Part shown: positions 1-10,008 of the stretch, one piece after another
Numbering within the stretch: position 1 is the stretch's first letter
Layout: every line of letters starts with the position of its first letter
Translations under genes and position numbers: made by a program
NCBI GenBank assembly: GCA_001986395.2
Contig: MQVO02000037.1
Coordinates: 62,001 to 126,000, forward strand
Direction of reading: 5' to 3'
Length of the DNA stretch: 64,000 nucleotides
Source of the DNA: Irpex lacteus
Taxonomy: Eukaryota; Basidiomycota; Agaricomycetes; Polyporales; Irpicaceae
Notes under the pieces: generated by a model
Database searches by the model: none
Seen by the model: only the letters and a program-made list of their open reading frames with translations
What the model was told of the DNA's origin: nothing

Positions 1-1488
1 TTCTTGCTATCCTTTAGCGTATCAATGGCACTTGGCGTCGTATTCGGCCTCGCGATGTCGCTCATCCTCAAACATTCCTCGTTGGCGCAGTACCCCGGGA
101 TTGAATCATGTTTGGTCGCACTCTCCGCGTACACATGCTACTTCTTCTCGAACGGTCTCTCCATGTCCGGAATCGTCTCCCTCCTATTCTGTGGCATCAC
201 ACTCAAGCACTACGCGTATCACACGATGTCCCGACGAACCCAGCGCACTACTAAATACATCTTCTCGACGCTCGCCCAGCTCTCAGAGAACTTCATCTTC
301 ATCTACCTTGGACTTTCCTTGTTCACAAGCCCTCCATCCTCTACGAAGGTGACAAATTACTTCAAGCCGCTCTTCATCACGATCACCACCGTCGCCGTTG
401 TCTTCACGCGCTACGCCGCCGTGTTCCCCCTCTCAGAAGCGATCAACTTCTTCCAACGCCACGCGCGTGGACAGCGCACGGAAGAGATCCCTCATTCGTA
501 CCAGATGATGTTGTTCTGGGCAGGTCTAAGAGGAGCAGTCGGCGTAGCCCTCGCAGCTGGCTTCAAAGGCGACAACGCCCAAACACTGCGCACGACCGTC
601 CTCGTCGTAGTGGTGCTCACAGTCGTCATGTTCGGAGGCACGACCGCATACATGCTCGAAGTGCTCGGAATCCGAACGGGTGTAGAAGACGACGCGGCGA
701 GCAGTAGCGATGAAGAGGAGCTTCCACGCCCTGGCTGGTTCCGCGGGTATGGCAGGCGAACTACCACAAGGGGATTGAACGTATACAACGATGAAGAGGA
801 AGAAGAGGGTTACTTGGTCGCGCAGCAAGCCGCTACGGCTGCTCGAGGCAGAGTCGGCCTCCACTACGGTCATGTCCCCAGCTACAACCACCAGGCGCAA
901 ACACCGAACGGCGCCCCTTCTCCGCTGAACAACAACACCATCTTCTCCGCTGCGTCATCTGACTCGTATGACTCTGAAAATGAGGTCCTCCCGCTCGCTC
1001 CTACAGCGTTAGAGAACGGAAAGGCCAAAGGTCCGTCAAGGTCAGGATCGAGGACGCCAAGCGGCAGTGGTCCATTGTCTGCTGCTGGGCTTTTACCAGA
1101 GGACGGAAAGTGGTTCCAGGCATTAGACGAGCGATACTTGCTACCGTTATTCTCAAACGCCACCGCGAGTCGAACGTTCCACGCTCGACGCGCTCGACGA
1201 GGTGCGTCTGGCACAGGCGCAGGACCATCCAGCGGGAGTCGACTAGCTACACCCGGGGAATCTGAAGACGAAGAAGACGACGGTCGGGAGCTCGATTTGA
1301 CTGCCGTAGGTGCGAGGTCGCCTCGGTCGCCCAGGTACACTGGGTCTCCGCCGCCTGTGGATGGCCATGGACAGGATGCGAGGGATATACCGAGGGCGGC
1401 GACGGATGAGAGTAGGATTGAGAGGGGGTTGGCGAGTCCGATGTTGAGGAGGGATAGTGAGGGGCAGGGGAGGGATAGAGCGCCGTAG
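1..1488 (+). CDS. nhx1: Endosomal/vacuolar Na+(K+)/H+ exchanger, C-terminal part (5' end outside window)
   Basis: The frame is open from base 1, so the gene is cut by the window edge; 495 residues and the stop remain. The first ~220 residues are a series of hydrophobic membrane segments with hallmarks of eukaryotic CPA1 exchangers of the NHX1/NHE6-9 group: a YFFSNGLSMSGIVSLLFCGI stretch and the WAGLRGAVGVALA motif, which in this family lies in a conserved transport-domain helix. Such exchangers swap luminal H+ for Na+ or K+ in endosomes, prevacuolar compartments or vacuoles. The last ~270 residues form a hydrophilic, Ser/Asp/Glu-rich cytosolic tail without recognisable domain, longer than in yeast Nhx1, probably regulatory. 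No intron is seen in this part. Family assignment is strong; the compartment is inferred from the family. Confidence 0.9.
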   Translation, partial: FLLSFSVSMALGVVFGLAMSLILKHSSLAQYPGIESCLVALSAYTCYFFSNGLSMSGIVSLLFCGITLKHYAYHTMSRRTQRTTKYIFSTLAQLSENFIFIYLGLSLFTSPPSSTKVTNYFKPLFITITTVAVVFTRYAAVFPLSEAINFFQRHARGQRTEEIPHSYQMMLFWAGLRGAVGVALAAGFKGDNAQTLRTTVLVVVVLTVVMFGGTTAYMLEVLGIRTGVEDDAASSSDEEELPRPGWFRGYGRRTTTRGLNVYNDEEEEEGYLVAQQAATAARGRVGLHYGHVPSYNHQAQTPNGAPSPLNNNTIFSAASSDSYDSENEVLPLAPTALENGKAKGPSRSGSRTPSGSGPLSAAGLLPEDGKWFQALDERYLLPLFSNATASRTFHARRARRGASGTGAGPSSGSRLATPGESEDEEDDGRELDLTAVGARSPRSPRYTGSPPPVDGHGQDARDIPRAATDESRIERGLASPMLRRDSEGQGRDRAP

Positions 1489-1798
1489 GTTGTTGGTGTT
1501 ATGGCATTATAGCTAGTTTTGGGTTGTATGACTTGGTATATATGTATCTATTTCGTTGAAGCAGAAGTAGGAAGCAAGCGTAGGTTGGAGCTTGTGTTCG
1601 TGAGTTAGGGCTCCTATGTGAGCGGCAGAAGTAGAAGCGTTTGGATACAAAGGGGTGAGTACAGGTGGCGAGTATACAATTGTCAATATGGTGTAGTAGC
1701 TAGAGTACTCTAAGTCATAAGTAGCCATGAAGGTCACAACAACTAGAAAAAGAAAAGTCCGAAACAATCCTCTGCAGGTGCACAATATGATATCATAA

Positions 1799-2443
1799 TC
1801 ATATCTTGAATATGAGCACCAACAGCGTGATCTCAACAACAGCCACCACTATCGACACCGCAACAACAATCCACCCCGCAGTAACAAACGGCCTCCCAAA
1901 GATCCGTTTGCCAGTCTGCCCGACAGTCTTGATGGGGTTGTGCAGGGAAGGATGGAGCCAGCTGTTGTCGGCGAAGTCGTGTAGGGAATGTCGTTGTCGG
2001 AGGAAGGCCATGATGTAGAGCATCGCTGCTAGGACGGTGTAAAGGATTCCGACTAAAGAGGTAGAGAGAGTAATGTGAGGATGTAGAGGTGACGAGAAAG
2101 TGCCGGCTTACTGCGATGAAATCGCTCGTCGAATAGACGGAGGACCGTGAGAGCGTATCCTAGATTACTGAGTGCGCTACGTCCATAGGCACCGTCGAAC
2201 GTCCTCTGTCGTGCCCGAACTTCAACTGGCAGATTCTCGAATTGTCAACAACCTTCTGTACAGTATTGGTTAAGCCACACGAATCACTTACCAAGCTCGT
2301 TCACATCAGACGGATAAAACGAATAACTGCGCTGTCCACTGTCCCCACGCAAAGATAAGGATAAGATCCCTAACACACACAACCAATTAACAGCCAAAAA
2401 CTCACTGGTAGAGGTGGTAATCAGGTCTTCTCGATTGGCTCAT
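1799..2443 (-). CDS. DUF202-type small integral membrane protein
   Basis: Four exons join cleanly: 2443-2406, 2338-2292, 2225-2112 and 2052-1799, giving 150 residues. The start is ATG 2443 (MSQSRRPDYHLY). The central part has an RARQRTFDGAYGRSALSNLG stretch followed by hydrophobic segments (ALTVLRLF, ILYTVLAAMLYIMAFL) and a last C-terminal segment (WIVVAVSIVVAVVEITLLVLI). This pattern of an Arg-rich entry, an RTF core and three membrane segments is that of the DUF202 family, found in bacteria, in fungi and in the membrane part of Vtc vacuolar proteins. Its function here is unknown. It is convergent with the exchanger gene, with ~310 bp between the stops. The family call rests on pattern only. 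Confidence 0.6.
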
Positions 2444-4330
2444 GGCGACCCTGGAGATTGCGGGTGGAGGGTGGCAGGAAGAAAGCGGCTGAGTTAAGCG
2501 CTGTATGATGACAGAATGTTGATGGCGCTGAAAGTGTGTTATTTCCTGTTTGGGTAAGTCTGGAGACTAAACGCCTTGAGCAGATCTGGATCTGTCATGT
2601 GGGGATTGTTTGGCTCTGGCTATGGGGGATTCGGTATTGCAAGGCGAGGTGACCGGGTCATATATGATCGCGAGGATTATTTGCACCTGGCTCAACAGTT
2701 AAATTTGGCCACTCACTTACTGGCAGCCATGCTTGTCAATGTAGGCACCACTGAGGCACCAGGGATATTTGGAAGAGACGCATATTTGTGGGTCCACTGT
2801 TACTTATATGATTCCGATAGGTGAATAGTCATTGTGTGATATAGCTGCACATGGTCTGTATTGGATGTTTGTCTGTCATTCATTGTCGCAGAATGATCAT
2901 GACGTCGCATAGGAGAAATGCTTCGCGCTTTTGACTAATACATGATAGCACATATACCGTGCGCACGGCGAATACATTCAGTTTCAGGGCGCATACGGAG
3001 TCCAATGTGGAGGCGGGATGGGTATGAAAATAACTAGTCTAATTCCAAAGTTCAGTCTAGTCGGAGGATCACTAAACAACGCTCACCGTCTAGTATAAAC
3101 ATCAATAAGTCCTGTAAGCACGCTTATGTCACTGTATGATATACTTAGCATCGGACAATATATGATTACGGACCATGCCTAGCACATAACGACTGGTGAC
3201 TGACGTCGATGTTATCTATGTAACAACAATCATCATCATCGTGATGTGGTCAGCAGTCAGTACAATATGTATAATGATGCAAGCCGCTGAACGTTATCCA
3301 AAGTACCTGGGATGTCCAAGGTCAACGTGAAACAACGTCAGGCAAAAAGTAAAGCGAGGTGCGTGATACGTCGGAGAAGTCGAGCATGCACAGTGGCACA
3401 GGGGCGGACGTGCACTGGCCAGCCGCCACCGGTAGATCGCTTAGGTGAGAACAAGTTCGGTAGTGAGTTGGACATGAAGGCTTCTGCAATTGAGACACGA
3501 TTCTACTGCGTGGGGAGAAATCTGCAGAATCATTGGAACTATCCGGCGGGCTGATCAGCTGGCGACCTCATCAGATGTACGGGGGGCATCTTGACCTCGC
3601 TTTGACCAACGCTCTGTCAGGGGCAACGAGAACAATATTGACCGACGGTTGTAAAGTCTCCGCAGAGTCTATCTTGCCCCTTTATTCAGGGGCAGAGGCT
3701 TCGCTCGACAAGACCTGAGAGAACGTAGTGTATACGTTCGAGAGCAGATCAGCTACAATTGAGAGCTTCGACGAGAGCTTGGACATCGTGGTAGAGAGCA
3801 AGAGGCGGAAGCCCATATACGGCCCAACACCGATCTCAGCAGCCGTGTTTCAGTTGGTTTCCTCGACGACGCACGGCGTTCGCTCACAACTGCACTCTGC
3901 GCAGAATTCGAAGTTCGAAGCCTCTCTTTCTCCTTCATCTTCATCTTTTATCATTGACGAACCCAACACCGCTTCACACGTTCCATAACACTGCTCCTGC
4001 AGACAGGCGGCATTTCCAGTTGACTCCTTTGTCGATCGGACATCCGGTTCTCCTGGCGCTGCGCCCCTTGTCTGAATCCCCCACCACTATCTTCCATTCC
4101 TCGAGCTGCCCCTCCGTCCATCTATACACCCCGGCTGGCCACACGAGCTGTGCTCTGTATCATTAGACATTTCCTGGATTCGTCGCACGTGTAGCATCCC
4201 TCACTCTTACTTGGCAGACCCCCTCACGCCCGCTTGACCCAAATACCGTCGTCTTTGGTATACGCACAATCAACGACTCGAACCCCCAAGACTCACCGCT
4301 TTCCCCGCCAATACCACGAGAACACCAACG
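2444..4330. other. Intergenic region between divergent genes
   Basis: This 1.9-kb region lies between the start of the DUF202 gene (minus) and the start of the G-alpha gene (plus). Only short ORFs of atypical composition are present. The last ~350 bp are pyrimidine-rich with repeated CCCC/TCTT tracts, typical of a fungal promoter and 5' leader. I see no RNA gene or repeat. Confidence 0.5.
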
Positions 4331-6335
4331 ATGGGCCGTGCACCAGATGAAGACCCACTTACCATAGCGATAGCCCCTCCCCCTGGCGAGACCGAGGAGC
4401 AGAAGCAGCAGCGTCTAAGCGCAGAGGCAGAGGCGAGGCGCATCAGCGACGAGATAGACCAGCAGTTGAAGGAGGAGAGAGCGGCGTTGAAGAAGAAGAA
4501 GAAGCCGATAAAGGTGTTGCTCCTCGGGCAGAGCGAGAGCGGTGCGTTGGCCATATGTTTGCTTATCGTCCCTTACGGCATCACGAAACTGACTTGACCC
4601 TGACTTGATTCTTGAAGGCAAGTCTACCACATTGAAGAGTACGTCATGCTCCTATACTGTATTTTTGTTGTGAGCTAAATGAGGTTGTGGGGGTGTAGAT
4701 TTCCAGTTGAATTATGCGAAGCAAGCGTGGAGCGCAGAGCGTGCTGCCTGGCGCACAATCATCCAGCTCAACCTCCTCCGAAACGTCAACACAATCCTGG
4801 ACGTCCTCAGCTCCGAAATGTCCTCCAAGCCCACCGACACAAACGGAGACTCCAGCGACAGCGACGACGACGACGGCCACCCGCACCCTATCAAATCCAA
4901 ATCTTCAGGGAAAGACGCATCCCTGCCATCTTTACGCTTCACCGAAAAACACCGCCTCCTGAAACTTCGCCTCCTCCCTCTACGGAGCGTCCAATCCGAC
5001 ATCCAGAACCGCCTCGGACTATGCGACTACCCGACGCCCGCGACGGCCACAGAGACGACTTCGAAGAACCGGAACCACGAGTTGTTCGTCTGGTCGCATG
5101 GGTCGTGGAAGTCCACTGTCGGCTCGCGCAAGGACGGCGGTGGAGGTGGTGGGAATGGGGGAGGGGGACATGGACATAGTAGGAAGCCGAGCGACGCGGC
5201 GCTGAGACGCAAGGGCGGGGACGAGGCGGAGACGATGGAGATTATTGCGAGTTGTAAGGAGGATATGCAGGCGCTTTGGGAGGATGAGGTCGTGCAGGAG
5301 ATGTTGAAGCGGCGGCGGTTGCGGTTGGATCTTATGCCGGGCTTGTGAGTGCTCTTATCGTTTGAATGAGAGAGTGAATGTGGGCTGATTATGGTGGGTG
5401 GTGCAGTTTCTTGCAGGATGTGTCGAGGATTGCGAGGAGGGATTATACGCCGTCTGATGATGATGTTGTGCGCGCTAGGTTGAGGACGCTTGGTGTTCAG
5501 GAGCATAGGATATTATTCGAGACTGGTGCGGTTTCCTTCCATCCTCACATTATATCCCTTCGCTAACATCGATCTTCACAGGTCCAGCTGCAGGTCTGGA
5601 ATGGTGCCTCTACGACGTCGGTGGCTCTCGGACACAGGTACGAGTCTCCCTACCTTACGACAATTAAACCCTACCGCTGACACTACGGCGACACTCAGCG
5701 CCCCGCATGGTTCCCCTACTTCGACGACTGCGACGCCATCATCTTCCTCGCCCCAATCAGCTGCTTCGACGAAAAACTCGCCGAAGACCGCAAAGTGAAC
5801 CGTCTGGAAGATAGCTACCAGCTGTGGAAGATGATCTGCACGTGCAAGCTGCTCGCGAAGGCGCAGATTATCTTGTTTCTTAATAAGTGCGATTTACGTA
5901 CGTATTTTGTTTGTGTTTGTGTTTGTGAGGTCGGTAGGAAGAAAGCTGATTTTTGGTGGTAGTGGATAAGAAGTTGAAGAGCGGGATTAGGGTGAAGGAT
6001 TATGTTCCTAGTTTTGGGGATCGGAAGAATGATTTGTCTACGGTGGCTCAATGTAAGTTGAAGCGTAACTTCATTCTCTTGTTATTAAGCCTGACTTTAT
6101 TTGTCTAAGATTTTGCACAACACTTCAAGGAGATTGCTCGCCAGAACACAGTTGCTGCCAGACCTTTCCGGGTACATCTGACTTCCGTTGTAGATACACA
6201 CGCTACTGCCCTCACGCTCGGTGTCGGTACGTAATCCTTCCAATCACTCAAAGTCACCCTTTCTGACTGAGTTTATTATATCCAGTGGGAGAAAGCATCC
6301 TCCGCTCACAGCTTCGCAACGCCGACCTACTCTAG
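4331..6335 (+). CDS. Divergent heterotrimeric G-protein alpha subunit
   Basis: Nine exons (4331-4541, 4618-4638, 4699-5344, 5407-5525, 5582-5637, 5699-5897, 5963-6052, 6110-6226, 6286-6335) give 502 residues, against ~355 for classical G-alpha. The P-loop GQSESGKST is at residues 66-74. The switch I arginine and threonine are kept (R317, T320 in RLRTLGVQEH). Switch II reads DVGGSRTQR, so the catalytic glutamine of DVGGQ is Ser348. NKCD and a degenerate TCAT box (TSVVDT) follow. Extra length comes from an acidic and Gly-rich insert in the helical domain (about residues 105-250) and an extended N-terminus. Gly2 is present but there is no MGCxxS acylation signal. Agaricomycetes are known to have expanded divergent G-alpha families; receptor and effector are unknown. 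The serine predicts slow GTP hydrolysis. Confidence 0.92.
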
Positions 6336-6817
6336 TTCCATCTATCGTCCAACACTGTATTAATTAGCCCTGCTTGGTTAGTCCTCCACCCAACCCTCTT
6401 CCTAGGCACGCCACTGACGAGATTTACAGCCAATCTATTATGCGATCTACTCTACTGTAAAGCATAGCGTCCACCCTTTCATCTCATCCCCTCTTCGAAG
6501 TTCGAACTTTCTTGCTCCATTGACCATCTATCTTGCATCTACTTGGCGTCGATCTACGACTACCAGTATCTATTATCTACTTAATCTAACTTATTATTGA
6601 TATCGCCGTGATTCTTGTCCTTACACTTTCAATACATGCGAATTCCCACTTTTGTCGTCGAAGAGTGTATATGTGAGATTGGTTCTTTGTTGTGACAACT
6701 TCATTTGAATTTTGCAAGCAGAAGAAAAGAAAAAAAGTGAGTGCTTTTGCAAACTCTCCGGCATGCCAGAGAGAAAAGCCAGAGAGAAAAAAGCAATAGC
6801 GACGCTGCACGGGATAC
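6336..6817. other. 3' flank of the G-alpha gene
   Basis: Probable 3' UTR and spacer of about 480 bp between the G-alpha stop and the tRNA-Ser gene. The sequence is AT-richer than the exons. Only short low-complexity ORFs occur and nothing else is recognised. Confidence 0.5.
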
Positions 6818-6909
6818 GCTGACAGCAGGATTTGAACCTACGCGGGCAATGCCCAAGTGATAATGAAACGAATTCAAATCACTCGCCTTAACGACTCGGC
6901 CATATCAGC
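6818..6909 (-). tRNA. tRNA-Ser(TGA), intron-containing
   Basis: On the minus strand the 5' arm GCTGATA pairs with the 3' arm TGTCAGC (one G-U). The D-arm is TGGCCGAGTCGTTAAGGC. The anticodon stem AGTGA/TCACT encloses loop TTTGAA, giving anticodon TGA, followed by a short intron of about ten bases. A long variable arm (GGGCATTGCCC) marks a class II tRNA. The T-arm contains GGTTCAAATCC. The CCA is not encoded, as expected in eukaryotes. All structural elements are visible. Confidence 0.92.
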
Positions 6910-7081
6910 TACTTCGAACAACGCGCATCGATGGACTCTAATTACAGCAGTACATACTGAGGCGCCTACCTGCCCTAAACTGGACACGATCATAAAAATT
7001 GAGAGTCGCGTCTGGCTTCCATCCATCGATATCCTTCCTCCTCTCTTTCTCTCTCTCCAACTCCCACATACATCCCACATT

Positions 7082-8142
7082 ATGTCTGTCGACTTTGCAA
7101 AGCTCGAGGCCCACCTCACCACCCGTTCCTACGTCGAGGGGTGAGTTTTTCGTTTGTTTGATTTCGTTATGGCTCGCAGTACTTTTTGCGATAATTTAAA
7201 TAAATGATGAACACAACGCTATGGTCCGTGTTTCCAAGAAGCGACTAGACACCGCTGCTCAAGCATGCAGATACCATTCTTACCTAGCTTTCTGATATCT
7301 ATACACACTCTTCCCTTCTGCCTCTACGCAATCCGGGACTGCTCCAGCTGACCCCACTTTCTCTGCCCAGATACACCCCCTCGCAGGCCGATGTCACCGT
7401 CTTCAAGGCGATCACCTCTGAGCCGGCTGCCACCCTCACCAGCGTAACTCGTTGGTACAAGCACATCAAGTCCTACGAGTCCGAGTTCGGCTCGCTCCCT
7501 GGCTCCAGCACTGCCGGTGAGGCATTCTTCGGATCGGGCGCTGCTGCTCCCGCTGCTGAGAAGAAGGATGAGGACGACGATGATGAGATCGATCTGTTTG
7601 GCTCGGATGAGGAGGAGGACGCTGAGGCTGAGCGTATCAAGGCTGAACGTGTTGCTGCCTACAACGCGAAGAAGGCTAACAAGCCCAAGGCTGCTGCCAA
7701 GGTGCGTTCCATCTTATTTATTGATGCGATGTGATTGTGAGATACTGATGTCGGCGTGTGTAGTCTGTTGTCACTCTTGAGGTCAAGCCTTGGGACGATG
7801 AGACCGATTTGGACGCGCTCGAGAAGTCCGTTCGTTCCGTCGAGCAGGAGGGTCTCGTCTGGGGTGCCTCCAAGTGGGTACCTATCGGATACGGTATCAA
7901 GAAGCTCCAGATCACTCTCGTCGTCGGTACGTACACGTTAATCTTGATCAGATGAGTCGGCGAAAACTAACGCGTGTGCTTTCGCAGAGGATGAGCTGGT
8001 CTCTACCGATGAGCTCCAGGAGAAGCTCCAGACTGACTTTGAGGAGTATATCCAGAGCACTGATATCGCTGCCATGCAGAGTACGTCTTTTCACGTTTAT
8101 GCAATGCATCTCGACCGCTGACTTTTTTCTGCAGAGTTGTAA
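7082..8142 (+). CDS. efb1: Translation elongation factor 1-beta (eEF1B-alpha)
   Basis: Five exons (7082-7140, 7371-7701, 7764-7926, 7988-8080, 8135-8142) give 217 residues, the usual family length. The start is [12 protein letters not shown]. An N-terminal GST-C-like part ([14 protein letters not shown]) is followed by the acidic linker [16 protein letters not shown] (the classic eEF1B acidic region) and the C-terminal guanine-exchange domain ([34 protein letters not shown]; ending MQKL). The protein recharges eEF1A with GTP in the cytosol. The last exon encodes only two residues plus the stop. The first intron is 230 bp, several times longer than the others, and carries a possible C/D snoRNA (see findings). 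Confidence 0.97.
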
Positions 8143-8572
8143 AATGTATCATTGTAGACTAGGGCGCGTCGCTTGTGGACGCAGGATGACCATCGTGTAG
8201 CACTTTTCTAGGAAAACAAACCACATTGTATCTCGTAGTTGTACATGAATCGAGTGTCTCTTACTGGAATTCCACGAGTGATTTTTCGCCGTAAATGCAT
8301 TTAAATTGAGGGTCGAAGGGCAGTTCTCGCCGGCGTTGCCAGCCACCTGCCCTATTTTGACATGTTTGGCGCGCCCTTTTTGATTGTTTGTTGCTAACGC
8401 CCTGACTGGTTGTCGCCCTCCCCCTCGACAAAGACTCGCTCGTCCAGCACCCACCTCACTCTTTCTTTCTCCAACCTCAACGTTCAACGTCCTCTTTTGA
8501 GTCCTCACAGTCGTCGTCGTCGACACTAAACAACTCGTCCACTCTTTCCTCGCTACACTAAACCTGCCTGCG
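8143..8572. other. Intergenic and promoter region
   Basis: About 430 bp between the eEF1B stop and the next start. The last ~130 bp are a CT-rich leader (repeated CTC/TCTTTC and CGTCGTCGTCG), typical of strongly expressed fungal genes. No RNA gene is recognised. Confidence 0.45.
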
Positions 8573-9479
8573 ATGAAGTCTTTTGCCGTAATTCCCCTTC
8601 TTGCCTCTGCCGCCTGGGCCTTCGTGAGTACCCCCTCCACGCGTGTCTGCTCTCACGAAAGATGCTAAACGGGTTTTTGTATCGCCTTAGACGACCCCCG
8701 CAGGCATCAGCACGACCTGCGGCGCGTATCTTCAGTCGCTCGACAAAGACACCAGCCTCGCCAGCTGCACCTCCGCAATCACCAACGCGACCTCCTCCTT
8801 CACCCCCGGCTCCTCTGGTTCCGCCTCCGTGCAAACCGCCCTCACCACCCTCGCCTCCTCCTCCGTCTGCTCCGAGGCCTCCGTGCGCACCGCCCTCACC
8901 AACTTCTACGCCGCCTGCCAACAAGAACTCGCCGCCGACAGCCCCAACACAGACGTCCTGCAGGTCTACGACGCCCTCTACGTCGTCTACCCCCTCTCCA
9001 AGGCTCTCACCTCCAAAGACGACTCCGGCAACTTCTGCGGCGCACAGTCCCTCAACACCCCGCCCGCAGCGGACTCCCTGTACACCGGCTCGCAACAAAC
9101 TCTGACTCCTAACTTTGACAATCTCAAATCGAGCAACGCGGCGTTCTTGTTCCTCGATCCCTCCCAGAGCAAGGACAAACTCTGCGTCGCATGCACCCGC
9201 TCCATCCTCACCTCGTACATCTCCTTCGAATCCGATCTCGCGTACGGTCCCGGATTGTCTAAGAGCATCCTCCTCGCGGGACAGTCCCCGTTGTACCAGG
9301 CTGTGCAGTCGACGTGCGGCGCGAGCTTCTTGAACGGCGCTGTCCAGGCTGCTGGAAGCTTGTCGGATGGTATCCTCGGTGGGAGCAGCGGTGCGGCTAG
9401 CATTCGCGCGGGTAACGGCGTCGGTGCTATTGCGTCGTTGCTCGGCGCTGCTGCTCTCGCTGTCGCGGCTGGTTTCTAA
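8573..9479 (+). CDS. Secreted, probably GPI-anchored eight-cysteine protein
   Basis: Two exons, 8573-8623 and 8691-9479, give 280 residues. Exon 1 encodes only the signal peptide (MKSFAVIPLLASAAWAF), so the intron lies at the likely cleavage site. The mature part is Ser/Thr/Ala-rich with eight cysteines, an even number compatible with four disulfides. The end is a small-residue stretch (SGAASIRAGNGVG) followed by a hydrophobic tail (AIASLLGAAALAVAAGF), typical of a GPI-attachment signal. It therefore probably sits on the plasma membrane or in the cell wall. It resembles fungal GPI-anchored proteins of DUF7729-like type, but I cannot confirm the family. Codon use is strongly biased to C-ending codons, suggesting high expression. 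Confidence 0.85.
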
Positions 9480-9909
9480 GCTGCCTTCCCTTTGTTTAAC
9501 ATGGGAACGAGGTAGTGAAGAGATGGGAGAGTAGTGGTAGATTGGTGATTATATTCACGTCGTAGGGGGTTTTGTTGAAGCTTGTTCTGCGCGTAGTTGG
9601 TATTTGGTCCTTGTGCATGCTGTTATATGGCTCCTGTGTGTCCTCACTCCTGAGATTTATATATACCCTCCATCTTGATCTAGCCAGGATTGGTCTTATA
9701 TATTAAACTTGTGCATATAAGTGCCTCGTATACCGAGGTTGACTCGACTCATGTGCACGTTTATTTGCTTCACCATCCGGAAGTGAGTGAGTCTTGGGTC
9801 GATCCCGACCAGGAATCCTGAGTACAAAAAAAAACCTTCTTGAGTCTTTCTCGCCGATCCTCAAACTCAATTCTCACCATACAAAAAGAATTTGTTTTAC
9901 TGAGTTTAC
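9480..9909. other. 3' flank of the GPI-protein gene
   Basis: AT-rich 3' UTR and spacer of about 430 bp. Nothing else is recognised before the tRNA-Ser gene. Confidence 0.4.
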
Positions 9910-10008
9910 GACACCAGCAGGATTCGAACCTGCGCCCACAAAGTGGAATTGATCGTTTCTCGAAGAAGAGATTCTAATCAATCGCCTTAACCGCTTGGCT
10001 ATAGTGCC
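9910..10008 (-). tRNA. tRNA-Ser(AGA), intron-containing
   Basis: On the minus strand the 5' arm GGCACTA pairs with the 3' arm TGGTGTC (two G-U pairs). The D-arm is TAGCCAAGCGGTTAAGGC. The anticodon stem ATTGA/TCAAT encloses loop TTAGAA, giving anticodon AGA, interrupted by an intron of about 20 bases. A long variable arm and a T-arm with GGTTCGAATCC complete a class II tRNA. It lies ~3 kb from the other tRNA-Ser gene on the same strand. Confidence 0.93.

Noticed and set aside
882..1340. 152-codon minus-strand ORF in the exchanger tail
   Set aside because: Antisense to the low-complexity tail of the exchanger; no motif.
4679..5179. 166-codon ORF inside the G-alpha gene
   Set aside because: Overlaps G-alpha exon 3 in another frame; its Arg/Pro-rich composition is that of a shadow frame.
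8553..9098. 181-codon minus-strand ORF in the GPI-protein gene
   Set aside because: Gly/Val/Glu-rich antisense of a codon-biased gene; an artefact of C-ending codons.
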